Of a stretch of 64,000 nt of DNA, positions 46,791-54,949 are shown piece after piece (positions within the stretch are counted from its first letter, which is position 1; each line of letters begins with the position of its first letter). A program made the translations under genes and the position numbers. A model generated the notes under the pieces. It did not search any database, was not told the DNA's origin, and worked only from the letters and a program-made list of their open reading frames with translations. This DNA is from Rhodocyclaceae bacterium (GTDB taxonomy: Bacteria > Pseudomonadota > Gammaproteobacteria > Burkholderiales > Rhodocyclaceae). The stretch is from NCBI GenBank assembly GCA_016718525.1, contig JADKDD010000001.1, positions 1,178,001 through 1,242,000 of the forward strand. Direction: 5' to 3'.

Positions 46791-48284
46791 CTAAGCGGCG
46801 CGCTTGCGCGATCTGGCGGGGGCTACGTCAGATGCAGCGTCGACAACAGAACCTCGCGCGCGCTGCTTTTTGAGCCGGATAATGCAATCTTCCAGTGTTT
46901 GTCCAATAGTGGTTTGATCGCGGATGATGGCGATTTTCGGCCACGTCGCGCGTTCGCCGGTCAAGACCCATTGGCGAAACTCGGCATGCGACAGATTTCC
47001 CAGAATGCGTGCATAGTCGCGACCCCGTATCGGCGGGTGAATGGTCACGTCACCGAGGTATTGTTGATCAACAATCGCCACGACACCTTCAAGCAGCGCC
47101 TTGGGGATCCCTTGGTTTAGGCCGTAAGAGGCCAGTTGCAAGACCTGTTTGCTACGGTACTTGAGTTCACCTTTGAGCAGGTCATTGATGAACCGCACCC
47201 ATCCTTCCTTGCGCGCAGGGTCAGACATAAACGGCAGCACATGCGGATTGGTTTGACTGACAATGCAATGATTGACGTTATATAGCTCGGCAAGGCGCTG
47301 GCTGGGTAGATCCGACTGAATTGCACCATCGACCCAACGCACCGACGACATCCATGGCTTCTCCTGACCCATGCGATCTTTCGACATCAACATCACGGGC
47401 GGGAACAATCCCGGAACAGCACAGGATGCAAGCACGGCGCTCCAGACCAACAAGTGTGGCGTGGTCAAGTAATTTAGCAATTGCGGTTGCAGGTTTCTGG
47501 CCACTGGCGACACAGTAATATTGATCATCCGGCGGGTTTTCTTGAATGCCTCTTCAAAAGTAACCTCGCCGATATTGAGTCGCAGGAATTTCTCCAATTG
47601 CTGGTTATCCATGATGGATTTCTGGCGAAACATTTCCCGCAGCGAGAGGCGCCGCCATGAATGCAGATCTAATCCTTCACCACGAAACAAGGCATCGAGC
47701 TCGCTCTCATTTCGCGTGCCGAGCAATGATGTCATCACGGCCCCGGCGCTCGAACCGGAAATCACCCGCGGCAGCAACTTGTGTTCGCGCAGCGCCTTGA
47801 TGACGCCCATGTGAAACATGCCCATATTGGCACCGCCTGACAGCATCAGCGCCGATCGGCCATAGCTCTGTCCGGTATGCCTGAAGAACATCATCTTCTG
47901 GTTGTACGGCAACTCAGGAATGTCGTGATCACACAGATAGTTGAGCAGCGACGTGACCTCCGTCGTGTAGTCGTCGATCAAGTACTTCGTGCCGATATGG
48001 GTATGCCGGTATAACTCCGGATTGGCAAGATTGCCCAAATTTCGCTGCAAGCCTTCGCGCAAGCTGAATATCACTTGCGACCAGTCACCGGCTTTGCGCC
48101 ATGCGCGCAAATTCACCAGCCGCTGTTGAATCAGTGCGTGCTCATAAAACGGTGACACCGAGTCCGTTTTCCAGACATCCAGCCCCTCCATCGCATCCAG
48201 TTCAACGGCATGTGTCCGCCACGTATCATAGGTGGTGGCTTTGTCGAGTAATTTGTTTGTTTTAGCTACAGCGCGTGATCGCAT
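46791..48284 (-). CDS. Patatin-like phospholipase with N-terminal DUF3336
   Basis: 497 residues. The N-terminal ~120 residues are DUF3336-like. The patatin domain at about 140-340 has the oxyanion-hole loop GGANMGMFHMGV, the nucleophile in GSSAGA, and the catalytic aspartate in VDGAIQSDLP. This is the Ser-Asp dyad of patatin lipases, related to yeast TGL3/TGL5-type triacylglycerol lipases. The C-terminus is basic, ending SRKRAA. A role in storage-lipid or membrane-lipid turnover is inferred. Confidence 0.9.
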   Translation of the reverse strand: MRSRAVAKTNKLLDKATTYDTWRTHAVELDAMEGLDVWKTDSVSPFYEHALIQQRLVNLRAWRKAGDWSQVIFSLREGLQRNLGNLANPELYRHTHIGTKYLIDDYTTEVTSLLNYLCDHDIPELPYNQKMMFFRHTGQSYGRSALMLSGGANMGMFHMGVIKALREHKLLPRVISGSSAGAVMTSLLGTRNESELDALFRGEGLDLHSWRRLSLREMFRQKSIMDNQQLEKFLRLNIGEVTFEEAFKKTRRMINITVSPVARNLQPQLLNYLTTPHLLVWSAVLASCAVPGLFPPVMLMSKDRMGQEKPWMSSVRWVDGAIQSDLPSQRLAELYNVNHCIVSQTNPHVLPFMSDPARKEGWVRFINDLLKGELKYRSKQVLQLASYGLNQGIPKALLEGVVAIVDQQYLGDVTIHPPIRGRDYARILGNLSHAEFRQWVLTGERATWPKIAIIRDQTTIGQTLEDCIIRLKKQRARGSVVDAASDVAPARSRKRAA

Positions 48285-48336
48285 GAAAACCCTTTAAAAG
48301 ATGAAGTCAGTCCGGAACGCCCGGAGCCGGTAAGAC

Positions 48337-49161
48337 CTATAAATCAGTCCGAATTTTCCAAATCTCTGGAAACAGGACGACGTCAAGCATTTTGCGCAAA
48401 TAGCCGACACCGCTGGTGCCACCTGTCCCGCGTTTGAAACCGATGACCCGCTCGACCGTGGTCACGTGGCGGAAACGCCAGAGGCGAAACGCATCCTCCA
48501 AATCAGTCAGCTCCTCCCCGAGTTGATACAAGTCCCAATATTGATCCGAGTGGCGATATACCGTCAGCCATGCCGCTTCAACAGTTTCGCTGCTGACGTA
48601 GGGCAGGCGCAAATCACGTTCGGTGTCGGCTGCGATCAGCGGCAGGCCGCGCCGCGCAAGCAGTCGCAAGGCTTCATCATAAAGTGACGGCGCTGCGAGC
48701 GCCGATTCAACCTGAGCATAAAGATCGGGACGGTGTTGGTGAGGCCCAAGCATCGCCGGATTTTTGTTGCCCAATGCAAATTCGATACACCGATACTGGT
48801 AACTTTGAAATCCGCTGGAACTCGCCAGATAGGGACGAATCGCGCTGTATTCCGGTGGCGTCATGGTGGCCAGAACGTCCCAGGCATGCACCAACTGCTC
48901 CATGATCTTGCTGACCCGGGCCAGCATTTTGAATGCGCCACTCAATTCATCCCGGGCGACCGCAGCGATTGCCGCGCGTAACTCGTGCAACATCAACTTC
49001 ATCCACAATTCGCTGGTTTGATGTTGAACGATAAAGAGCATTTCGTTATGGTCGGGCGAAAGTGGACTTTGCGCGTTCAAGATCGCATCGAGTTGCAGAT
49101 AATCGCCATAACTCATCTGACTCGCTGCTGCCACTGCAGTTGCTTTCTGAATGTCGGTCAC
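48337..49161 (-). CDS. kynA: Tryptophan 2,3-dioxygenase
   Basis: A heme enzyme opening the indole ring of tryptophan to N-formylkynurenine, the first step of the kynurenine pathway. 274 residues. HQTSELWMKLMLHE near residue 48 holds the distal and substrate-contact residues; SSGFQSYQYR and the C-terminal FKRGTGGTSGVGYLRKML are diagnostic. It is the last gene of the kyn group, with its start directly adjoining the kynU stop. Confidence 0.97.
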   Translation of the reverse strand: MTDIQKATAVAAASQMSYGDYLQLDAILNAQSPLSPDHNEMLFIVQHQTSELWMKLMLHELRAAIAAVARDELSGAFKMLARVSKIMEQLVHAWDVLATMTPPEYSAIRPYLASSSGFQSYQYRCIEFALGNKNPAMLGPHQHRPDLYAQVESALAAPSLYDEALRLLARRGLPLIAADTERDLRLPYVSSETVEAAWLTVYRHSDQYWDLYQLGEELTDLEDAFRLWRFRHVTTVERVIGFKRGTGGTSGVGYLRKMLDVVLFPEIWKIRTDL

Positions 49162-50469
49162 TTAGGTCACCGCCTGCTTACGCGAGAATTGCGGCGCCGT
49201 CCATTCTGCCGAATCCAGAATTTGATAAAGCTGTTCAACGGCCAACCAAATCTCTTCGAATCCGAGGTACAGCGGTGTCATGCCAAACCGCATAATGTTC
49301 TCACTTTCGGACCCGCTACCGCCGGGACTACCGGCACGAAAATCGCCAATCACCTTGCGCGAAATCAAGGCTTGCACAATCGGATAAGCGCCGGTTGGAT
49401 GAGAAAAGCTCACGTGTGACCCGCGGTGGGAATGCTCCAGCGGAGTCACCAGTTTCAATCCGAATCCGGAGCAGCGATGCACCACCAGATCAATAAACCA
49501 ATCACTAAGCGCCAAGGATTTTTTACGCAATGCCATCGCTCCACCAAACGCATCTGCGGCCAAAACACTATCCACACCGCACTCAAGCGCAGCCAAACCA
49601 AGGATGGACTGCGTACCGCAGAGATAGCGTGCAATGCCATCACCTGGCTGATATTCCGGAGCAAACGCAAAAGGTGCGGCATGACCCCACCAGCCTGCGA
49701 GCGGTTGCCAAAAGCGATTCACATACCGTGGATGGACCCAGACAAAGGCCGGCGCGCCGGGCCCGCCATTCAAGTATTTATAACCACATCCAACCGCGAA
49801 ATCGGCGTCCGCGTCATGCAAGTCAATCGGCACCGCTCCAGCGCTATGGGCCAAATCCCAAACGACAAGCGCGCCGGCCTGATGCGCGGCAGCCGTGACG
49901 GCGGCCATGTCATGCATGAATCCGGTCCGGTAATTGACATGAGTCAGCATCAGCACGGCAACGTCTTTGGTCAATGCGGCCGCCAATTCTTCCTGTGCCA
50001 CGAGCTGCAATCGAAACCCACGCTCTGCACATAGAGCTTCAGCGATATACAGATCAGTCGGGAAGTTGCTACGCTCACTGACAATCACGCGCCGCTCAGC
50101 CGAGTCCTTTGTAGCAATCGACATAGCGGTACTAAGCGCTTTGTATAAATTGATAGATGTCGTGTCAGTGGCGATTAACTCGCCCGGTCTTGCCCCAACC
50201 AGTCGGGCGATTTTGTCGCCAACGCGCCGTGGCAGGTCGAACCAGCTGTTGCTGTTCCAGGAAGCGATCAGATCGACACCCCACTCCTTGGTCACGACCT
50301 CCGCTACCCGCGCAGCAGCGGTTTTAGGAAGCATGCCCAGCGAATTGCCATCGAGGTAAATGAGCCCCGAGGGAATTGCAAATTGGGTCCGCAAAGGCCG
50401 CAAAGGATCCTCAAGATCAAGTTGTAGTGCATCGCGGCGGCGCGGAATCGTCACTTCAAAAATACTCAT
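49162..50469 (-). CDS. kynU: Kynureninase
   Basis: A PLP enzyme converting kynurenine to anthranilate and alanine. 435 residues, a little longer than usual. It shows YLDGNSLGMLP near 38, VVWDLAHSAGAVPIDL, the PLP lysine in GYKYLNGGPGAPAF, and RFGMTPLYLGFEEI near the end. A Gly/Ser-rich stretch GSPGGSGSESEN between DFRA and IMRFG adds about ten residues compared with kynureninases I recall; it does not match the 24-bp repeat. Confidence 0.96.
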   Translation of the reverse strand: MSIFEVTIPRRRDALQLDLEDPLRPLRTQFAIPSGLIYLDGNSLGMLPKTAAARVAEVVTKEWGVDLIASWNSNSWFDLPRRVGDKIARLVGARPGELIATDTTSINLYKALSTAMSIATKDSAERRVIVSERSNFPTDLYIAEALCAERGFRLQLVAQEELAAALTKDVAVLMLTHVNYRTGFMHDMAAVTAAAHQAGALVVWDLAHSAGAVPIDLHDADADFAVGCGYKYLNGGPGAPAFVWVHPRYVNRFWQPLAGWWGHAAPFAFAPEYQPGDGIARYLCGTQSILGLAALECGVDSVLAADAFGGAMALRKKSLALSDWFIDLVVHRCSGFGLKLVTPLEHSHRGSHVSFSHPTGAYPIVQALISRKVIGDFRAGSPGGSGSESENIMRFGMTPLYLGFEEIWLAVEQLYQILDSAEWTAPQFSRKQAVT

Positions 50470-50478
50470 CGTCGACTT

Positions 50479-51105
50479 TCAGATCTCTCTCAGGATTGCG
50501 CGCACCGGTGAGGCGTCTGCCCGAGTCAATTTTAGCGGGAGCGCGATCAATTCGTAGTCTCCTGCGGCCACTTCATCGAGTACCAAATTTTCCAGAACGC
50601 GCAAATCGTGGCGCAATAGTTGGTGATGGCACGGAAGGTCCTGACTGGTCGCCGGATCGACGCTCGGCGTATCAACTCCCACCAATAGGACATGCAGCGA
50701 CGCCAGTAGCGAAATCGTCTCTTCCGCCAGTGCTGAGAAGCCTTTCCATGATTGGCTGGCAACATGTGATGTTCGTATCAGAACTCGCGGCGGCAAATCA
50801 GTCAGCGCATGCGTAATTGCCGCCGGTTGAATCAAGGGTCCGCAATCAATACAGTGAATCACGCGGCAAACACCAAGGTATGGCAATAGATCAAGGGTGC
50901 CGATCGCTTGTCCGGACGCCGAATAGTGCAGCGGCGCATCGGCGTGCGCACCCGTATGCGGTGACAAAGTAATAGCATTCACATTGACCGGACACTCTGC
51001 TCCCAACGCAAACTGCAGATGTTGCGAATATGCCGTGTCGCCGGGAAAAACCGCCGAATGCTCGTCGACGTTTGGGGAAATATCCCAAATTCTTTTCATC
51101 GCCAA
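50479..51105 (-). CDS. kynB: Kynurenine formamidase
   Basis: Hydrolyses N-formylkynurenine to kynurenine. 208 residues. The metal-binding motif HTGAHADAPLH near residue 52 and the opening WDISPNVDEHSAVFPGDT define the bacterial cyclase-like formamidases. The start at ATG 51105 overlaps the end of moaE by 10 bp; ATG 51099 is an alternative. Together with kynU and kynA it completes tryptophan to anthranilate. Confidence 0.95.
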   Translation of the reverse strand: MAMKRIWDISPNVDEHSAVFPGDTAYSQHLQFALGAECPVNVNAITLSPHTGAHADAPLHYSASGQAIGTLDLLPYLGVCRVIHCIDCGPLIQPAAITHALTDLPPRVLIRTSHVASQSWKGFSALAEETISLLASLHVLLVGVDTPSVDPATSQDLPCHHQLLRHDLRVLENLVLDEVAAGDYELIALPLKLTRADASPVRAILREI

Positions 51106-51584
51106 CGTGCCGCCGCCGTATCGTCGGTTTCGCGCGCATCAACCCAGCGCCCACCTGTCGCCGTTTCTTCTTTTTTCCAAAACGGCGCTTGTGTTTTCAG
51201 ATAATCCATGACGAACTCGCACGCGGCAAAGGCATCGCCGCGATGCGCACTGGCAACGCCAACGAAAACAATACGTTCTCCAGGTAACAATCGACCAATG
51301 CGATGGATGACCCGTATATTGTTCAAATCCCATCTTGCTTTTGCCTGCGCAACGATGTTGGCAAGCGCGTTCTCCGTCATTCCAGGGTAATGTTCAAGCG
51401 TCATCGCCGTGATCTGCGCAGAATGGTTCGCGGATTGCAACCCGTTGATTTCCTTCTCAGTGGCGTCGGCGTTACGCACCAGCCCGACAAAACTGGCCAC
51501 CGCGCCAATCTCCCGACAACCCGAGGATAAGTCTGCAATTTCCCGACCGACGTCGAAATCACCTTCCTGAACGCTAATCGTCAT
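51096..51584 (-). CDS. moaE: Molybdopterin synthase catalytic subunit
   Basis: The large subunit of molybdopterin synthase, converting precursor Z to molybdopterin with sulfur from MoaD. 162 residues. Typical segments: ASFVGLVRN, LEHYPGMTE, HRIGRLLPGE, VASAHRGDAFAACEFVMDYLK and the active-site lysines in APFWKKEET. The loop between LVRN and ITAMTLEHYPG is about 12-15 residues longer than in E. coli MoaE. It lies one base after the moaD stop. Confidence 0.95.
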   Translation of the reverse strand: MTISVQEGDFDVGREIADLSSGCREIGAVASFVGLVRNADATEKEINGLQSANHSAQITAMTLEHYPGMTENALANIVAQAKARWDLNNIRVIHRIGRLLPGERIVFVGVASAHRGDAFAACEFVMDYLKTQAPFWKKEETATGGRWVDARETDDTAAARWR

Positions 51585-51585
51585 C

Positions 51586-51840
51586 TCAACCTCCGGTCAC
51601 CGGCGGGAAGAATGCTACTTCATCGCCGTCCGTCACCGCAGCATTCATATCCACCATCAATTGATTGACTGCGGCGCGCAGATTCGTCGTCCGCGTCAAC
51701 GCCGACCAACGGTCGCTTCCCGCCGCTAAATGCTCACGCAATGCGCCAACGGTGTTGACCTCAGGCGGCAAATCAAGTGAAAAGGACGAGGTACCTACTG
51801 CCTCACGCAGACCTGCAAAGAAAAGGACCGTTGTCGACAT
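51586..51840 (-). CDS. moaD: Molybdopterin synthase sulfur-carrier subunit
   Basis: 84 residues, ubiquitin-like fold with the obligatory C-terminal Gly-Gly (FFPPVTGG) that carries the thiocarboxylate. N-terminal FFAGLREAVG and the VNQ and DGDEVAFFPP segments are normal for the family. It lies between moeA and moaE, two to four bases from each. Confidence 0.95.
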   Translation of the reverse strand: MSTTVLFFAGLREAVGTSSFSLDLPPEVNTVGALREHLAAGSDRWSALTRTTNLRAAVNQLMVDMNAAVTDGDEVAFFPPVTGG

Positions 51841-51843
51841 GCG

Positions 51844-53076
51844 TCACATTAACTCAGAAAACGCCAAAAACGCCACCTGATCGCCCCTCGTGATTGATTC
51901 ACCAGGAGGGTTGCTGACCAAACCGTCAGCCCATGCACAGGAAGTCAGTACACCAGAACTCTGATTGGGAAACAGGTCGACACCACCACTATCATTACGC
52001 CGCACCCGCAAGAACTCACGGCGTTTGTCGCCCGGCCATGAAAAATCTGCGCGAAGATTTGCCGTCTGGGGCGCGATAACTTCGGCGGCCTGAGCCTTGA
52101 GTATGTATGGGCGCACGAGCATCAAAAACGTTACGAACGATGCCACCGGGTTGCCCGGTAATCCGATGAACGCTGCACCTTTAACCCCCGACGGCGTATC
52201 ACCACCACCAACTGAGCGTATCCGCCCGAATGCCAGCGGCTTGCCAGGCTTGATTGCCAGTTTCCACAGCGCAAGCTCGCCTTCTGCCATGACCGCTTGT
52301 TTGACATGATCCTCTTCACCGACCGAAACGCCACCACTGGTCAAGATTAAATCGTGCATCAATGCTGCATCACGCAAGGTTCGACGCGTACTCTCCAGAT
52401 CGTCCGGCACAATCCCAAGGTCACTTACGACACATCCCAGTCCGTGCAACAAGGCATACAAGGTTGACCGGTTGGAGTTGTATATCCCTCCCGGTTTGAG
52501 CGAATCACCCGGCATGGTAAGTTCATCGCCAGTTGAAAAAAGCGCGACCCGCAGGTGACGATAGACAGGCAAGTACGCATTCCCCACCGATGCTGCGACG
52601 CCGAGTGATGCGGCATCGAGGCGCGTTCCGCGTGACAGAACCATATCGCCGGTCGCAATGTCGTCACCGCGGCGACGAATATTTTCACCCGGTTGCGGCA
52701 GGTAACTCGTCGACATTCCAGCGTCAGTGACAGTGCAGCGTTCCTGCATTACGACGGCCTCCGCACCCACCGGCACTGGCGCACCCGTCATTATTCGAGC
52801 GGTCGTACCCGGTTCAAGTGCATCACCGATCCGCCCGGCGACGATACGTTGAGAAACTTCCAGCACGCGATCCGCCGCCAAATCCGCTATGCGCACGGCA
52901 TAACCATCCATTGCCGAATTGTCCAATGGCGGCACGTCGACGGTGGAAACGATGTCATCGGCCAGAACGCGACCAAGCGCATCATTGATCGCTACCGTTT
53001 CTGTTTCGGAAACTGGAACGGCTGCATGGACAAGCTGATGTAAGGCATCTTCAAAACTTGACAATTGATTATTCAT
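51844..53076 (-). CDS. moeA: Molybdopterin molybdotransferase
   Basis: Inserts molybdate into adenylylated molybdopterin. 410 residues. Motifs: DVPPLDNSAMDGYAV near residue 47, GAPVPVGAEAVVMQE, ILTSGGVSVGEEDHV and IGLPGNPVASFVTF. Between LAFGRI and FIGLPGNP about twelve extra residues are present, including VGGGDTPS from a 24-bp repeat copy (52190-52213). It overlaps mobB by 4 bp. Confidence 0.95.
   Translation of the reverse strand: MNNQLSSFEDALHQLVHAAVPVSETETVAINDALGRVLADDIVSTVDVPPLDNSAMDGYAVRIADLAADRVLEVSQRIVAGRIGDALEPGTTARIMTGAPVPVGAEAVVMQERCTVTDAGMSTSYLPQPGENIRRRGDDIATGDMVLSRGTRLDAASLGVAASVGNAYLPVYRHLRVALFSTGDELTMPGDSLKPGGIYNSNRSTLYALLHGLGCVVSDLGIVPDDLESTRRTLRDAALMHDLILTSGGVSVGEEDHVKQAVMAEGELALWKLAIKPGKPLAFGRIRSVGGGDTPSGVKGAAFIGLPGNPVASFVTFLMLVRPYILKAQAAEVIAPQTANLRADFSWPGDKRREFLRVRRNDSGGVDLFPNQSSGVLTSCAWADGLVSNPPGESITRGDQVAFLAFSELM
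52190..52213 (-). repeat. 24-bp intragenic repeat, copy 9 (moeA)
   Basis: Matches 22 of 24 consensus positions. It is in sense orientation and read VGGGDTPS, just before the conserved GLPGNP loop of MoeA. Confidence 0.88.
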
Positions 53077-53582
53077 GTGAGGCCAAGGTACGACAAAATA
53101 AAGTTTGCAACACCTTCCCGATCGCTCAAGTCAAACAAAGGCAAATTAATACCCGGCGGAAGGGCAATTGCGGTGTCGCTGGCGACTGCGACAATATGGT
53201 CTGGAGCGCTTGCCAGCAACAGCGGCTTTTGATTCGCTGCGCGATGAACCTCTACCTTCGGATACGGGGCATTCTTGTAACCTTCAATCAACACCAGATC
53301 GCACGGCGACAACAACACCAACTGCTCATCCAAAGTCGGCTCCGTAGCGCCACGCATTTCATGCATCAGCGCCCAGCGTCGATTCGACAGCAGCATCACT
53401 TCGGTGCAACCGGCTTCACGCAGTCGCCACGAATCTTTGCCAGGCTTATCGATGTCAAAATCGTGGTGCGTGTGTTTGATCAGAGACACGCGCAGACCAC
53501 GCGCCACAAAAAACGGAATCAACGCCTCCAGCATGGTCGTCTTGCCTGACCCGGAATAGCCGGCAATACCGAAAACTTTCAT
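53073..53582 (-). CDS. mobB: Molybdopterin-guanine dinucleotide biosynthesis protein B
   Basis: A GTP-binding accessory of the Mo-cofactor guanylation step. 169 residues from ATG 53582: MKVFGIAGYSGSGKTTM holds the P-loop. Further motifs are IKHTHHDFDIDKPGKDSWR and LVLIEGYK. The frame is open upstream, but those residues belong to the shadow of the ATP-grasp-like gene. It overlaps both neighbours by 4 bp. Confidence 0.95.
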   Translation of the reverse strand: MKVFGIAGYSGSGKTTMLEALIPFFVARGLRVSLIKHTHHDFDIDKPGKDSWRLREAGCTEVMLLSNRRWALMHEMRGATEPTLDEQLVLLSPCDLVLIEGYKNAPYPKVEVHRAANQKPLLLASAPDHIVAVASDTAIALPPGINLPLFDLSDREGVANFILSYLGLT

Positions 53583-54949
53583 ATCGTCAAGGCTCCCGCT
53601 GGTGCGGCAGGCAAACTGGCTGGCATGGTCAGAACCGGCGCAAAGCCACCTCCGGGCGTGCGGAAATTGGTTGTTTGCCCCTGCCATAATCTCGCTGCAA
53701 TCAATTGAACGTTGCCGGCGTAGGTGTAACAACGTAAATCAAGTTTGAGGTCGACGGCCGCACCATCGCGTTGCAATGTACGTGACGAGGGCGGCACCAA
53801 CGCTTGTGCCACATAATTACCGTTAATGACCTCATCAAAGACCCGACGGGTAATCTTGTCACCCCGATAAGCGGCCTTGGAACCATAACCCGTGGCCGGC
53901 TTAAAAAATAAACCGCGCCGCCGCAACCACAGATCATCTGCCTTTGCCGTGGTGACCAGTTCGGTGTGTGGAATCCCATCACTCAGGCATGCGATAGTTG
54001 CCGCGGCGACACCCATTGAGGCGAGCAAATTGGCATCAGTCATGACCGTCAGGTTTCGTTTGTCGGCATAAAGTGCATGCGCTCGCGGATGGGGGGTCAG
54101 GGCAACAGCATCAGCCAAATAGGCCGCAGCCAAAGCCGCATTTTGAGGTTGTTCCAACGCAAAATCAGTCAGCCGGTTATAGACCAGATCAATCCGTTTC
54201 GTGCCGTGCCATAACGAACCGTCGCACCATGCAAGTTCGCCCGGATCACAAATAATGGCGTCAATTCCTGCATCAACGAAGAGACGTTGAAACAAGACAA
54301 ATTCGGGGTGAAGGAATTGGTCCGTGGGGCTTGCATCCACAATCGCAACCGTTTTTAGTCCGGTCGTCACTGAGTTGGTGCTGGTGACACGCCGTCGTCG
54401 TTGCAAAAACAGGTCCCACTCAGCAAAAAACATGGCAAGAAAAATCTGTTCCGGAGTCTGCTCGCCCAATGCGCCCGGCAGTACGGACGTAATCGCGTTC
54501 TGCACTTCAATGCAACAGGCTTGTTGAGCGCGCGCCAAAACAGCGTTGAGCAAAGCTCCGCCTGCATTGGTATTGATTTCTATGAGTTGTGGTGAAGAAG
54601 GGCCGCCGGTATGAAGATGGAAATCGTAGCCAAAGAACACGCCGCGAGTAGCCGGTGCGTGGCGGGCAATTTCCGGTGCCCATGCCAAGACATGGTTTTG
54701 GTAAGCTGGCAGCGAAACCAGTTGTTCGATTGCCGTCACCAGGCCAGCCATCTGCACAACCTGTTCATTGCCGACGAAGACCATCGAATCCGAGAACAAA
54801 TACGGGCGCGTTGCTATAACTTGCTCATGGAAGCCGGGACTTACGCGCTCGAGTTCGGTTTTAAGGGCAGTTTGATCCACGGTCGTACAATGACAACCTG
54901 CGTTGAGGCGCCGAGCGATTTCAATCGAGTTGTAGTTAGCTGGATGCAC
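53579..54949 (-). CDS. ATP-grasp-like protein of unknown function in the Mo-cofactor operon
   Basis: 456 residues. I recognise no specific family. It has an early conserved-looking block (YNSIEIARRLNAG, FGYDFHL), the segment LIEINTNAGGALLNAV, and a second half with DKRNLTVMTD and FFKPATGYGSKAAYRGDKIT, which resembles the ATP-binding sub-domain of ATP-grasp ligases; then LRCYTYAGNVQLIAARLWQGQTTNFRTPGGGFAPV at the end. A carboxylate-amine or peptide ligase activity is possible but unproven. It overlaps mobB by 4 bp and dinG by 14 bp. It carries the perfect repeat copy (54373-54396), read RRVTSTNS before VTTGLKTVAIVD. Confidence 0.7.
   Translation of the reverse strand: MHPANYNSIEIARRLNAGCHCTTVDQTALKTELERVSPGFHEQVIATRPYLFSDSMVFVGNEQVVQMAGLVTAIEQLVSLPAYQNHVLAWAPEIARHAPATRGVFFGYDFHLHTGGPSSPQLIEINTNAGGALLNAVLARAQQACCIEVQNAITSVLPGALGEQTPEQIFLAMFFAEWDLFLQRRRRVTSTNSVTTGLKTVAIVDASPTDQFLHPEFVLFQRLFVDAGIDAIICDPGELAWCDGSLWHGTKRIDLVYNRLTDFALEQPQNAALAAAYLADAVALTPHPRAHALYADKRNLTVMTDANLLASMGVAAATIACLSDGIPHTELVTTAKADDLWLRRRGLFFKPATGYGSKAAYRGDKITRRVFDEVINGNYVAQALVPPSSRTLQRDGAAVDLKLDLRCYTYAGNVQLIAARLWQGQTTNFRTPGGGFAPVLTMPASLPAAPAGALTI
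54373..54396 (+). repeat. 24-bp intragenic repeat, copy 10 (ATP-grasp-like gene)
   Basis: Matches the consensus at all 24 positions. It is antisense to the gene and read RRVTSTN, the same frame as the antisense copy in glpK. Confidence 0.92.

Noticed and set aside
48400..48430. GGTGGCACCAGCGGTG stretch in kynA resembling the 24-bp repeat
   Set aside because: It encodes RGTGGTSGVG, a motif conserved in all tryptophan 2,3-dioxygenases, and matches the repeat poorly.
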